From NCBI GenBank assembly GCA_016709875.1, contig JADJLZ010000012.1:186001-250000 (forward strand): 64,000 nucleotides of DNA, written 5' to 3'. Below, piece after piece: positions 27,213 through 36,889 of this stretch. A program made the position numbers and the translations under genes. The DNA comes from Planctomycetota bacterium. Its GTDB lineage: Bacteria > Planctomycetota > UBA1135 > GCA-002686595. A model generated the notes under the pieces. It had not been told where the DNA came from. It searched no databases and saw nothing but the letters and a program-made list of their open reading frames with translations. The stretch's first letter is position 1, and each line of letters starts with the position of its first letter.

Positions 27213-28063
27213 GCGTGCGCTGCATCCTCGCCGCGGTCGGGACGGGCCCCGAATCGGAGCTCGCGATCGCGCAGGCCGACGAGCTCGCGCGCGCGCACGG
27301 CGCGCGGCTCCTGGTGTGCCATGCCAGTCCGCACGAGTTCTTCCACGCCGCCTCCGGCCCGGATACGCGCGCACGACTCGCGGGCGAGCTTCGCGCCTAC
27401 GTCGGTCGCCTGACCGGCCGCACGGCGGGCGAGTACGAGGTCGAGGTGCGCGAGGGACGCACGCATGCGGCCGTGCTCGAGCTCGCGGAGCGCTGCGCGG
27501 CCGAGTGCATCGTCGTCGGCGCGGGGAGCGAGGGCTCAGGCGCGGTTTCCGACAGCGAGCTGCGCCGCATCCTGCGCCACGCCGCCGCTCCCGTGTGGAT
27601 CGCACGAGGGCGCACGGGCACGCGGCGTGTGCTGGTGGGCACCGACTTCTCCGATCCGGCCTTGCCGGCGGTCGCGGCGGCAGCTGCGGAGTCGCGTCGC
27701 ATCGGCGGCGAGCTCACGATCCTGCACAGCCTGCAGCTGATGCTCTCGATGCCGGTCTGGTCCGCGACGGGCCCGGTTCCGATCGACATCCCGCCCGCGG
27801 TCCAGGCGCAATTGCACGCGGACGTCGAGGAGCGCCTCGCCGCCGCGCTCGCGCAGTGCGGCGCCGCGGGCCAGCGCCGGGTGGCACACGGCTCGCCGGC
27901 CCAGGCGCTGCTCGCGGCCGCGCGCGAACTCGAAGCCGATCTAGTCGTGACCGGAACGCTGGGCCGCACGGGGATCCCGCGCGTGCTGATCGGCAGCGTG
28001 GCGGAGGAGGTCGCTCTCGGGGCGCCCTGCAGCGTGCTCGTGGTGCGCCTCGCGCACGTGTGA
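27209..28063 (+). CDS. Tandem universal stress protein (two UspA domains)
   Basis: The 284-residue protein starts at GTG 27209, whose GTGA overlaps the permease stop and which has GAAGGAG upstream. The first UspA-like domain covers residues 1-135 (CILAAVGTGPESELAIAQA) and the second 140-284 (RRVLVGTDFSDPALPAVAAA). The second keeps an ATP-binding-type GxxGxx(9)GS stretch (GTLGRTGIPRVLIGSVAEEV); the first keeps only GAGSEG. Linkage to an exporter is unusual and may mean it senses ATP or stress for that transporter. Confidence 0.9.
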   Translation: MSVRCILAAVGTGPESELAIAQADELARAHGARLLVCHASPHEFFHAASGPDTRARLAGELRAYVGRLTGRTAGEYEVEVREGRTHAAVLELAERCAAECIVVGAGSEGSGAVSDSELRRILRHAAAPVWIARGRTGTRRVLVGTDFSDPALPAVAAAAAESRRIGGELTILHSLQLMLSMPVWSATGPVPIDIPPAVQAQLHADVEERLAAALAQCGAAGQRRVAHGSPAQALLAAARELEADLVVTGTLGRTGIPRVLIGSVAEEVALGAPCSVLVVRLAHV

Positions 28064-28098
28064 GCGCCGCGATCTCGCGCAAACCTCGGGACTTCGGG

Positions 28099-28104
28099 TA
28101 ATCT
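28099..28104 (+). promoter_or_regulatory. -10-like box TAATCT
   Basis: TAATCT ends 12 nt before ATG 28117 in the 53-bp gap after the stress-protein gene. Confidence 0.35.
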
Positions 28105-28116
28105 GCTGGCCCACAA

Positions 28117-29622
28117 ATGTTCGCCGCCTTCGCCCTCACCCTCACACTCGCCACATCACCCTCCTCCCCCTCGAACGCGCTCCCCGCCGCGACTCCGTTC
28201 GCGGCGCAGGATCCGCAGCTCGAGACGAAGCTCGCCGCGGCCGGCAAGGACGTCGCGAAGCTGCTCGAGCTCGCCGCGGCCTGTACGGCCAGCGGGCAAG
28301 AGGAGGACGCGCGCAAGGTCTACGCCAAGGTGCTCGAGCTCGACGCCGCGAACGAGGCCGCGCACAAGGCGCTGCGCCACCAGTTCTACGACCAGAAGTG
28401 GTTCGAGAGCTTCGCCGAGCTCGCCAAGTACAAGCGCGAGGAAGCAGCGAAGATGAAGCAGAAGGGCCTCGCGCGCTTCAAGGACGAGTGGGTGCCCGAG
28501 GGCGACGTGCCCTTCCTCAGCATGGGCTGGACGAAGGACGAGAAGAACGCCTGGCACAACCCGGTCGTGCTCGCGCGCGAGAAGCAGATCGCCGAGTGGA
28601 AGGACGCGGGCTACGAGTTCCGCGCCGACGACAACAGCTGGATCGCGCCCAACGAGCGCGACAAGTGGGCCTCGCTGCTGTGGAAATGCGGCGAGGACTG
28701 GGTCGACATGGCCAAGGCCAACGAGTTCCACGCGAAGCCCGAGCAGTGCTGGGAGCTCGCCGGCGAACACTTCCTGACCAACACCACGATCGACTGGGAG
28801 GGCGCGAACCTCGCGCGCTGGCACGCCGACAAGACCTGGCTCGAGCTCGTGCGCATCTTCGGTGTCGAGCCGGTGACGAAGCCGCAGCTCTTCGTGCTGG
28901 ACAGCCTCGAGCAGTACAACCTCGTCGCCGGCACCACTCCGATCCTGCCCGAGTTCGAGGGCTACTCCTCGCTGCACGGCGCGTACTTCGCGGACCTGTA
29001 CTTCGAAGGGAGCGCCGAAGCGCCGCAGTTCGGGGGGTGCGGAGTCAGCTACTGGGACCGCAAGGATCCCAAGGCCGGCAGCTGGGGCCCGCTCTGGCTG
29101 CGCTGGGCCGCCGCGCAAAGCTTCGTCGAGGGGATCGATCCTTCCTGGAGCGCGGTCGGCGAGACGATCGTCGAGGGCGGTGCGCCCGGCGCCAACTTCG
29201 CCGCGGCATTCTGGGCCGAGAAGAAGATCCCGCGCTGGTTGCGCTACGGCGCCGCGTCCTACGTCGAACGCTTCGAGAAGGACCCGCAGGCGGCCGAGGG
29301 CGCCGATCCGTGGACGCTGCGCAACTTCGCCTTCGCCGAGCTCAAGAAGGCGGGCGGCCTGCGCAAGCTCGACCAGATCTTCGCCTTCGGTCTCGACATC
29401 AAGGACATCCCCGGCTCGAGCCGCTACTACGAAGAGGCCGGATTGGTGGTCGCGTTCCTGCTCGACGGCGCTCCGACGGACAAGGACCTCGCGGCGAAAC
29501 ACGAGGCCTTCAAGGCCGCGCTGAAGAGCGGCTCGAAGGCGGACGTCGGCAAAGCCGCCGTCGCGCTGCAGAAGGCGCTCGCCAAGCACGAAAAAGACAT
29601 CGCCAAGTTCGCCGGGCTCTGA
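28117..29622 (+). CDS. Secreted TPR-like protein with degenerate peptidase-like domain
   Basis: The 501-residue protein has a signal peptide ending near AFAAQ, a TPR-like helical pair (DVAKLLELAAACTASGQEED, YAKVLELDAANEAAHKAL) and a large C-terminal domain. That domain has the order of gluzincin-type peptidases but no HExxH (the site reads LRWAAAQSFVEGI), and the later element reads PRWLRYGAASYVERF. It shares this plan with the protein at 16250-17674, although overall identity is low. It converges on the next gene with 6 bp between stops. No function assigned. Confidence 0.75.
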   Translation: MFAAFALTLTLATSPSSPSNALPAATPFAAQDPQLETKLAAAGKDVAKLLELAAACTASGQEEDARKVYAKVLELDAANEAAHKALRHQFYDQKWFESFAELAKYKREEAAKMKQKGLARFKDEWVPEGDVPFLSMGWTKDEKNAWHNPVVLAREKQIAEWKDAGYEFRADDNSWIAPNERDKWASLLWKCGEDWVDMAKANEFHAKPEQCWELAGEHFLTNTTIDWEGANLARWHADKTWLELVRIFGVEPVTKPQLFVLDSLEQYNLVAGTTPILPEFEGYSSLHGAYFADLYFEGSAEAPQFGGCGVSYWDRKDPKAGSWGPLWLRWAAAQSFVEGIDPSWSAVGETIVEGGAPGANFAAAFWAEKKIPRWLRYGAASYVERFEKDPQAAEGADPWTLRNFAFAELKKAGGLRKLDQIFAFGLDIKDIPGSSRYYEEAGLVVAFLLDGAPTDKDLAAKHEAFKAALKSGSKADVGKAAVALQKALAKHEKDIAKFAGL

Positions 29623-29628
29623 GCTCGA

Positions 29629-31233
29629 TCAGCGCGCGCTCGCGGCGGCGCCGAAGCACAAGAGCTCGGCCGCGGTGCGCTGGTAGAGGCGGCCCGCCGA
29701 GTAGCTGAGCGAGTTGGCGCACCAGGTCTCGCCGCCCGTGCCCAGATCGTCGAGCGCGAGCAGCGCCCCGCCGTCGAAGTCCTTGCGTTGCGCGTCGAGC
29801 ACGTACACCAGGCCGCTCGCGAGCGTGAAGTACAGGCGCTCGTTGACGCGCGTGGGCGAGCCGTTGAAGACCCAGTCCCAGCCGCTCCAGCGCGAGCGCT
29901 CGTCGCCGGTCGTCTCCAGGCCACGGCTGTTCACGGCGCGCGCGGCGAGCGGTGTGCGCCAGCGCAGCACGTCGGGCGTGCCGCGCACGACGTCGGTGGG
30001 CACCTCGAGGTACTCGACCGCCTTCGTCGCGGGATCCACGCGCCCGAAGGACCAGGCCGGACCGACGGTTTCCTTGCCGAAGGCGGCCGCGTAGCACTGG
30101 AAGAACACGCGTCCCGCGGCGGCGATCAGCGTGTAGCGCGCGGGGAAGACAGGCAGCTTGAGATCGACGCCGCTCTTCCTCTGCCATGCGCCGGTCGCGG
30201 GGTCTCGGCTCGTGACGTCGACGTGCCTGTGCAGCGGGATCGAGGCCAATTCCTTGCCGCTCGCCAGGTCGAGCACCACCAGCGCGCTCGCGGGATCGCG
30301 CAGCACCCAGTAGGCGTAGTGCTCGTCGTGCGCCATCGTCTGCAGCGCGCCCTCGTGGTTGGGACGCGGATCCTCGTAGCGCCAGAGTGACTTGCCAGCC
30401 TTCGCGCCGGTGAGCGCCGTGAGCGAGACACCCAGCGGGAGTTCGGGCACGTCGTGCGGTCCGCCGCGCGCGATCAGCAGCGCCGGTCCGCTCGGCGTCG
30501 CGACGAGTTGCGGCGCGTTGTAGTGCGTGAGCGCGTCCTCGCTCTTCCACAGCAGCGCCCCGGTCGCCGCATCCAGGCCGACGACACGGTTCCAGCGGCC
30601 GCTCTGTTCGGGGAAAGGCTCCATGCCCACGAATACCGCGCGTTCGCCGTCCTGCACCAGGAAGGGCTCGAACTGCTTGTTGAAGGGCCCGTCGAAGGTC
30701 GGCGTGAACTCGCGCTCCCAGACGAGCTCGCCCGCGTGCGTGTAGCAGACGACCTTGCCGCCGCCGTTGGTGAACCACACGTGCTTCGCGTCGGCGACGG
30801 GCGAGGCGCTGGTCGCGTCGCTGAACGGATACGAGTAGATCGAGGGCACCACTCCAGCGATGCGCCGCGTCCACAGGAGCTTTCCGGTGCGCGCGTCGAG
30901 TGCGTGCGCGTCGATGTCCTTGCCGACGACGCTGCGGCCCTCGGTCGCGTGCGTGTAGAGCGCGCGCTCGGCCTCGGTCAGCGGATGCTCCGGATCAAAG
31001 GGCGCGAGCGTCGCTACGAAAACATGTTCGCCGACGATCGTGATCCCGCCTTGACCCGTCTCGGGCAGGGGCGTGCGCCAGAGCAGGTTCTCGCCCGTGC
31101 GCGCGCTGAAGCGCAGCGGCGGCGCTGCACCTTCGACGCTCCAGTCGCCGTTGGGACCCGCACCCTGCGGCCAGTCCGTGCCCAGCGCGCAGAGCGGGAG
31201 CGTGAGCAGGGCGAGGACGGAAAAGGCGTGCAT
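29629..31233 (-). CDS. Secreted PQQ-like beta-propeller protein
   Basis: The start is ATG 31233; the preceding GTG is also possible. A signal peptide (MHAFSVLALLTLPLCALG) is followed by DWPQGAGPNGDWS and repeated strands of the type xALDARTGKLLWTRR, GLDAATGALLWKSED and VLDLASGKELASI, which define PQQ-repeat propellers. The 534-residue product lacks a dehydrogenase domain, so PQQ binding is doubtful. Proteins of this type are abundant in Planctomycetota. TAGACT lies 12 nt upstream of the start. Confidence 0.85.
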   Translation of the reverse strand: MHAFSVLALLTLPLCALGTDWPQGAGPNGDWSVEGAAPPLRFSARTGENLLWRTPLPETGQGGITIVGEHVFVATLAPFDPEHPLTEAERALYTHATEGRSVVGKDIDAHALDARTGKLLWTRRIAGVVPSIYSYPFSDATSASPVADAKHVWFTNGGGKVVCYTHAGELVWEREFTPTFDGPFNKQFEPFLVQDGERAVFVGMEPFPEQSGRWNRVVGLDAATGALLWKSEDALTHYNAPQLVATPSGPALLIARGGPHDVPELPLGVSLTALTGAKAGKSLWRYEDPRPNHEGALQTMAHDEHYAYWVLRDPASALVVLDLASGKELASIPLHRHVDVTSRDPATGAWQRKSGVDLKLPVFPARYTLIAAAGRVFFQCYAAAFGKETVGPAWSFGRVDPATKAVEYLEVPTDVVRGTPDVLRWRTPLAARAVNSRGLETTGDERSRWSGWDWVFNGSPTRVNERLYFTLASGLVYVLDAQRKDFDGGALLALDDLGTGGETWCANSLSYSAGRLYQRTAAELLCFGAAASAR

Positions 31234-31245
31234 CACGGCCCGCCG

Positions 31246-31251
31246 AGTCTA
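31246..31251 (-). promoter_or_regulatory. -10-like box for the PQQ-propeller gene
   Basis: On the minus strand TAGACT ends 12 nt before ATG 31233; it overlaps the stop codon of the upstream kinase gene. Confidence 0.35.
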
Positions 31252-34020
31252 CTTCGCGAGCACCGCTTCGGCCTCGCGGCGCCAGCGCATCACGTCGGAT
31301 CTCTCCCAGGCGGCCGGATTGCCGCCCGTGCGCTCGTTCCACTCCGCCATGCCGCGCTCGTAGCACTCGCGCGCCGCATCCGTGCGGCCGAGGTGGCTGT
31401 AGATCAGCGAGCGCAGGAAGGGGAATCCCGTGGGCGTCATCAGCGCCAGCGTGGGCGCCTGGAAGTGGTTGCCCATCGACGTCAGCGCCGCGGGCCAGTC
31501 GCCAAGTCGTACGTGGGCGACCGTCTCGACCACCCAGACGGCATCCGTTCCCTCGAACTGCCCGGCGCGCTGCTCGAGTGAACGCAGCACGAATTCCGGA
31601 TCGCGCTGGGCCGGATCGGGATGATCGACGAGCGAGAACAAGTACGTGAGCAGGTTCGCCACGACAGCCTCACTCGGGAGCTGCCGCTCGATCTCGTCGC
31701 GGCCGATGGCGCCGGTGTAGTAGCGCGCGACCTCGTAGTCCACGCGGCGGTTGGAGTCCTCCTGCAGCGCGAGCGAGCGCTCGAGGCTCGCGAGCAAGCC
31801 CTTGAAGTCACCGAGCGAGCCCTGCGCGAGCCCGAGGCTGTAGAGTCCCTCGGCGCTCTTCGGATCCACGGCGAGGCAGGCGCGGTAGGCACCTTCGGCA
31901 TCGGTCAGGCGCCCGAGGAAATAGAGCGAGTCGGCCACGCGCAGGCGCGCGCGCAGATTGCCCGGCCGCAGGCTGAGCGCGGAGGTGCGGCAGGCGAGCG
32001 CGGCCTCGTAGCGGCCCGCGAGCTGGTAGATCTCACCGCCGACCGCCTGCAGCAGGAAGTCACCCGGGTACAGGTGCTGCGCCTGGTCGTACATGCGGTA
32101 GACCTCGGGCCGGTGCTCGGGGAAACGGTCCCAGAGCGTCGCACTCAGGACCCAGATCGAGCCCGGCGCGAGCTTGGCGAGATTCTCGGGCTCGGCCAGC
32201 CGCAGCAACACCTCGAGGTCGCTGTCGAAGATGGCCTGGCGCAGGGTCAGGCGATCGGCGTCCTTGTCGAGGTCCATCGCGAGGTAGAGCAGGTTCTCGG
32301 CCTTCTCGCTCTTCGCGCCCAGCACGCGGCGGCGCAGGCGTCCCCAGTCGTCGAGCGCGAGCGCGACCTCCTCGGCGATCGAGCGCTCGCGGATGTGCTT
32401 GAGCGCCGGGACGATGTCCTCGCCCTCGAGATCGACGCCGTAATCCTGGAAGGCCTTGGCGAACTGGCCGTCGAGCTCGCGTTCGCGCACCGTATCTCCG
32501 AGCGTCTCGATCTGCGCCAGGCGCAGGTCGACCAGCTCCTTGCGCAGGGTCTCGTCCTTCTCGTGCAGCTCGCGCTCGCGTGCCGCGGCCTGTGCGCTCT
32601 GCTCGGCTTGCGCGACGAAGGCGCGCACGCGCTCGAGCATCGCCGGATCGGCGGAGCCCTGTTCGGCGAGCGAGAGCGCGCGTCGCGCGGAGGCGAGCGC
32701 GGCCTCGTGCTTGCCGGCGTGGTCGAAGTCGTTCGACTCGGCCTGTGCGCTGTCCACGGCGCTGCGCATCTGCTCGGCGCGCTGCGTGCGCTCCTTCTGG
32801 ACCCACCAGAAGCCGCCACCGCCGAGCAGCAGGGCTACGACGATCGTCCCGCCGAGCGCCACCGCGAGCCTGCGCCGCCGGCGTTCCTCGGCGGCCTGGA
32901 TGCTGGCTTTGGCCGCGGCGAGCTCGGCCTTCGCAGCGCGCTCCTCGGTCGAGGTGAGGTACTCGTGCAGTCGCTTCGCGACCTCCTCGGCGTTCGCGGG
33001 CCGCGCGGTGCGCGCCGGCATCAGGCACTCCAGGCACAGCTGCTTGAGCACCGCGTCCGCGTCGCTGGCCTCGATGCGCGCGCGTGCGGGGTCGAGCAGC
33101 GCGCGCGCCGCGAGCGTCACGAGATGCTGGCCCTCGACTTCCTCGTAGGGCGGCTTGCCGGTCAAGATCTCGCACAGGATCGCGCCCAGCGAGAACACGT
33201 CTGCGCGCTCGTCGAGCTTCTCGATCTCGCCCTGCGCCTGTTCGGGCGCCATGTAGGCGGGCGTGCCCATCACCGATCCGACCATCGAGTCCGAGCCCGA
33301 GGAGCCCGGTCCGCTGCGCACGGTCTCGATCACGGTGTGCACGGTCTCCTTGGCGCGCTTCTCGTCGGCGACGCCGCCGCGGCGCAGCACCTTCGCGAGG
33401 CCCCAGTCGACGACCTGCACCTCGCCGAAGGCGCCGACCATCACGTTCGCGGGCTTCAGGTCGCGGTGCAGCACGCCCTTGCTGTGCGCGTACGCCATCG
33501 TCTGGCACACCGACTCGAAGATCGCGAGCAGCCGGCCGCGGTTGTCCGAGGGCGTCTTGCGCTGCGCGAAGAGCGCGGCGAGCGTGCGGCCCTTGATCAG
33601 CTTCATCGTGAAGTACGGCCGCTCGTCGGCCATCAGGCCGAGCTCGTACACGGGCACGATGCCCGGATGCTGCAGCTGCCCGCCGATCTGCGCCTCCTCG
33701 ACGAAGCGCTGCACGACCTCGGGCCTTTTCGCGAGCTCGCTGTCGAGCACCTTGAGCGCGACATCGCGGCCCAGATCGGTGTCGTGGCCCTTGAGGATGA
33801 CGCCCATGCCGCCGCGCGCGATCTCGCCCAGCAGCTGGTAGTTGCCGCGGCCCTGCGGCACGAGCTTCGCCGCGGGTGTACCCGGATCGACGAGCGGCGA
33901 GTGGCCGTGCTCGGAGTCCGAATCGGGCAGCAGGACCTTCGACGGCAGGCCGGTCTTGTCGCCCAGGATCTGCAGCACGGAACGCTGCGACTTGGGCTCT
34001 TCGTGGGGGGGCTGGGGCAT
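31249..34020 (-). CDS. Transmembrane Ser/Thr protein kinase with TPR-like C-terminus (copy B)
   Basis: The 923-residue protein has a kinase domain at residues 62-355: glycine loop GEIARGGMGVILKG, Lys90 in DVALKVL, HRDLKPANV with D187 region at 185-187, and DWG (205-207) in place of DFG. A basic stretch precedes one membrane segment (about 385-405). The outer part, residues 410-923, is helical with TPR-like repeats (YEAALACRTSALSLRPGNL, AEGAYRACLAVDPKSAEGL). It lies 10 bp downstream of a close paralogue and shares its operon. Signal and targets are unknown. Confidence 0.92.
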   Translation of the reverse strand: MPQPPHEEPKSQRSVLQILGDKTGLPSKVLLPDSDSEHGHSPLVDPGTPAAKLVPQGRGNYQLLGEIARGGMGVILKGHDTDLGRDVALKVLDSELAKRPEVVQRFVEEAQIGGQLQHPGIVPVYELGLMADERPYFTMKLIKGRTLAALFAQRKTPSDNRGRLLAIFESVCQTMAYAHSKGVLHRDLKPANVMVGAFGEVQVVDWGLAKVLRRGGVADEKRAKETVHTVIETVRSGPGSSGSDSMVGSVMGTPAYMAPEQAQGEIEKLDERADVFSLGAILCEILTGKPPYEEVEGQHLVTLAARALLDPARARIEASDADAVLKQLCLECLMPARTARPANAEEVAKRLHEYLTSTEERAAKAELAAAKASIQAAEERRRRRLAVALGGTIVVALLLGGGGFWWVQKERTQRAEQMRSAVDSAQAESNDFDHAGKHEAALASARRALSLAEQGSADPAMLERVRAFVAQAEQSAQAAARERELHEKDETLRKELVDLRLAQIETLGDTVRERELDGQFAKAFQDYGVDLEGEDIVPALKHIRERSIAEEVALALDDWGRLRRRVLGAKSEKAENLLYLAMDLDKDADRLTLRQAIFDSDLEVLLRLAEPENLAKLAPGSIWVLSATLWDRFPEHRPEVYRMYDQAQHLYPGDFLLQAVGGEIYQLAGRYEAALACRTSALSLRPGNLRARLRVADSLYFLGRLTDAEGAYRACLAVDPKSAEGLYSLGLAQGSLGDFKGLLASLERSLALQEDSNRRVDYEVARYYTGAIGRDEIERQLPSEAVVANLLTYLFSLVDHPDPAQRDPEFVLRSLEQRAGQFEGTDAVWVVETVAHVRLGDWPAALTSMGNHFQAPTLALMTPTGFPFLRSLIYSHLGRTDAARECYERGMAEWNERTGGNPAAWERSDVMRWRREAEAVLAK

Positions 34021-34030
34021 GATCGATCCT

Positions 34031-36805
34031 CTACTTCTTCGCGAGCACCGCTTCGGCCTCGCGGCGCCAGCGCATCGCGTCGGAGTGTTCCCAGGCCGCG
34101 GGGTCGGCGCTGGTCTGGTCGTCCCACTCGGCCATGCCGCGCTGGTAGTAGCCGCGCGCCTCGTCGGTGTGGCCGATGTGGCTGCAGATGAGCGAGCGCA
34201 GGAAATCGTAGGCCATGGGGGAGAGGATCATGAAGAACGGCAGCTTGAAGCGGCCGTCGAGCGCGGCGTACGCGCCGGGCCAGTCCTCCAACCGCACGCG
34301 CGCGATGGCTTCGATGACATCGGGCCAGCGCAGATCCCGCAGCTGCGCCGCGCGTTCCTCGAGCGTGCGCAGCACGAGCTCGGGATCGCGCTGCTTGGGG
34401 TCGGGGTGATCGACCAGCGCGAAGAGGTACGTGAGCAAGTTGTTGGGCGCGCTCTCCATCGCGAGCCGTGCTTCGAACTCGTCGCGCGCGAGGACGCCGC
34501 TGTAGAACTGCGCCGCCCAGAGGTCGGATTGCCAGTTGGGATTGGATGCGATCTGCGGCGAGCGCGAGTGACTCGCCAGCGCGCCTTGGAAATCGCCCAG
34601 CAGTGTCTGCACCAGACCCAGATTGTAGTTGGCCTCCGGGTTGGTCGGTTCCTTCTCCAGGCAGGCGCGCAGGGTGCTCACCGTGTCCGTCAGCCGGCCC
34701 AGAGACTGCAGCGAGTCCGCCACCTTCACGCGCGCGTTGAGATCATTCGGCCGCAGTGAGAGCGCCGATCGGCGGCAGGCGAGCGCGGCTTCGTACCGAC
34801 CGCCTTGCGTGTAGATGAAACCGGCCACCGACTGCAGCACGTAGTCGCCCGGGTACAACTGCAGTGCCTGCTCGAGGATGCGGTAGATCGTGATCCGCTG
34901 TTCTGGATAGCCGTCCCAAAGTGCCGCGGTCAGCACGAAGATCGAGCCCGGCTCGAGCTTCGGCAGGTTCGCGGCGGAGGTCAGGTCGAGCATCACGCCC
35001 AGGTCCTTCCCCGCGATCGCCTCGCGCATGCGCTTGCGCAGAGCGTCGGGGTCGAGGTCCATCGCGAGGTAGAAGAGGTTCTCGGCCTTCTCCGACTTCG
35101 CTCCGTGAACCCTCCGGCGCAGGCGACCCCAGTCGTCGAGCGCGAGCGCGACCTCCTCGGAGATCTTGCGCTCGCGGATGCGCTTCAGCGCGGGCACGAG
35201 GTCGTCGCCCTCGAGGTCGACGCCGTAGTCATGGAAGGCCTGCGTGAAGGCCGCGTCGAGTTCGATCTCGCGCTGCGGGTCGCCGATCGTCGCGATCTGC
35301 GCGAGGCGCAGCTCCACCAGGCGCGCGCGCAGCTTTTCGTCCTGTGCCGCCAGCGTGCGCTCGCGCTCGGCCGCGCCGACATCGAGCTCGGCCTTGGCCA
35401 CGAAGTTGCGCGCGCGCTCGAGCAGCGCCGCCTCGGCTCCGCCCGTCTCGGCCAGAGACAGCGCGCGGCGCGCGGAAGCGAGCGCCTCCTCGGGCTTGCC
35501 AGCCTGCTCGAACTCGATCGACTCGCCGTAGGCCGCTTCCACCGCCGTGCGCGTCTGTTCATTGCGCCGCGTGCGCTCCTTGCCGATCCACCACAGGCCG
35601 CCGCCTCCAAGCAGCAGGGCCAGGCCGATCACGCCGCCGAGCGCGAGCGTCAAGCGGCGCGCGCGACGTTCCTCCGCAGCCTTGATGCGCGCCTCGGCCG
35701 CCTCGAGCTCGGCTTTCTGCGCCCGCTCCTCGGTCGAGGTGAGAAAAGCGTGCACGGCCTTGGCCACTTCCTCGGCGTTGGCGGGCCGCACCTCGCGCGA
35801 GGGCATCAGGCACTCCAGGCACAGCTGCTTCAGCACCGGATCCGCGTCGCAGGCCTCGATGCGCGCGCGTGCGGGCTGCAGCTTCGCGCGCGCGGCCTGC
35901 AGCACGAGCGTCTCGCCCTCGATCTCCACGTAGGGCGGCTTGCCGGTCAAGAGCTCGCACAGGATCGCGCCCAGCGAGAACACGTCGGCGCGCTCATCGA
36001 GCATCTCGATCTCGCCCTGCGCCTGCTCGGGGGCCATGTACGCGGGCGTGCCCATCACCGAGCCGGCCATCGAGTCCGAGCCCGAAGAGCCCGGGCCGCT
36101 GCGCACGGTCTCGATCACGGTGTGCACCGTTTCCTGCGCGCGCTTCTCGTCGGCGACACCGCCGCGGCGCAGCACCTTCGCGAGGCCCCAGTCGACGACT
36201 TGCACCTCGCCGAAGGCGCCGACCATCACGTTGGCGGGTTTCAAGTCGCGGTGCAGCACGCTCTTGCTGTGCGCGTAGGCGACCGTCTGGCAGACCGATT
36301 CGAAGATCGCGAGCAGCCGACCGCGGTTCTCGGCCGGCGTCTTGCGCTGTTTGAAGAGCGCCGCAAGCGTGTGGCCCTTCACGAGCTTCATCGTGAAGTA
36401 CGGGCAGTCGTCCGCCATCAACCCCAGCTCGTACACGGGCACGATGCCCGGATGCTGCAGCTGTCCGCCGATCTGCGCTTCCTCGATGAAGCGCTGCACG
36501 ACCTCGGGCCGCTGCGCGAGCTTGCCGTCGAGCACCTTGACCGCGACGTCGCGACCCAGATCGGTGTCGTGGCCCTTGAGGATCACCCCCATCCCGCCGC
36601 GCGCGATCTCGCCCAGCAGCTGGTAGTTGCCGCGGCCCTGCGGGACGAGCTTCGCGGCCGGCGTTCCCGGGCTGACGACGGGCGATGCGCCGTGCTCCGA
36701 GTTGGAGTCGGGCAGCAGGACCTTCGCGGGTAGACCGGTCTTGTCGCCCAGGATCTGCAGCACGGAACGCTGCGACTTGGGCTCTTCGCCAGGGAGTTGG
36801 GGCAC
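34031..36805 (-). CDS. Transmembrane Ser/Thr protein kinase with TPR-like C-terminus (copy A)
   Basis: The 924-residue protein has the same architecture as the next gene: an N-terminal tail with SQRSVLQILGDKTGLP, a kinase core (GEIARGGMGVILKG, DVAVKVL, HRDLKPANV, VVDWGLAK), one membrane segment and a long TPR-like region (YEAALACRRSALSLRPNDL). The kinase halves of the two copies are nearly identical, while the TPR halves have diverged, as expected if the outer parts sense different things. It is first in the pair, with TATACT 44 nt upstream of its start. Confidence 0.92.
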   Translation of the reverse strand: MPQLPGEEPKSQRSVLQILGDKTGLPAKVLLPDSNSEHGASPVVSPGTPAAKLVPQGRGNYQLLGEIARGGMGVILKGHDTDLGRDVAVKVLDGKLAQRPEVVQRFIEEAQIGGQLQHPGIVPVYELGLMADDCPYFTMKLVKGHTLAALFKQRKTPAENRGRLLAIFESVCQTVAYAHSKSVLHRDLKPANVMVGAFGEVQVVDWGLAKVLRRGGVADEKRAQETVHTVIETVRSGPGSSGSDSMAGSVMGTPAYMAPEQAQGEIEMLDERADVFSLGAILCELLTGKPPYVEIEGETLVLQAARAKLQPARARIEACDADPVLKQLCLECLMPSREVRPANAEEVAKAVHAFLTSTEERAQKAELEAAEARIKAAEERRARRLTLALGGVIGLALLLGGGGLWWIGKERTRRNEQTRTAVEAAYGESIEFEQAGKPEEALASARRALSLAETGGAEAALLERARNFVAKAELDVGAAERERTLAAQDEKLRARLVELRLAQIATIGDPQREIELDAAFTQAFHDYGVDLEGDDLVPALKRIRERKISEEVALALDDWGRLRRRVHGAKSEKAENLFYLAMDLDPDALRKRMREAIAGKDLGVMLDLTSAANLPKLEPGSIFVLTAALWDGYPEQRITIYRILEQALQLYPGDYVLQSVAGFIYTQGGRYEAALACRRSALSLRPNDLNARVKVADSLQSLGRLTDTVSTLRACLEKEPTNPEANYNLGLVQTLLGDFQGALASHSRSPQIASNPNWQSDLWAAQFYSGVLARDEFEARLAMESAPNNLLTYLFALVDHPDPKQRDPELVLRTLEERAAQLRDLRWPDVIEAIARVRLEDWPGAYAALDGRFKLPFFMILSPMAYDFLRSLICSHIGHTDEARGYYQRGMAEWDDQTSADPAAWEHSDAMRWRREAEAVLAKK

Positions 36806-36849
36806 GGGGGGGCCTCGGACGGGAACGGGATCGCAGTCGGATCCCGCGC

Positions 36850-36855
36850 AGTATA
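36850..36855 (-). promoter_or_regulatory. -10-like box TATACT for the kinase pair
   Basis: TATACT on the minus strand lies in the 84-bp gap between the putative immunity gene and the first kinase gene; it is the closest match to the consensus in this window. Confidence 0.4.
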
Positions 36856-36889
36856 GAGGTCGCAGGTGCCCGGCGGGCGCGTCGCACGA

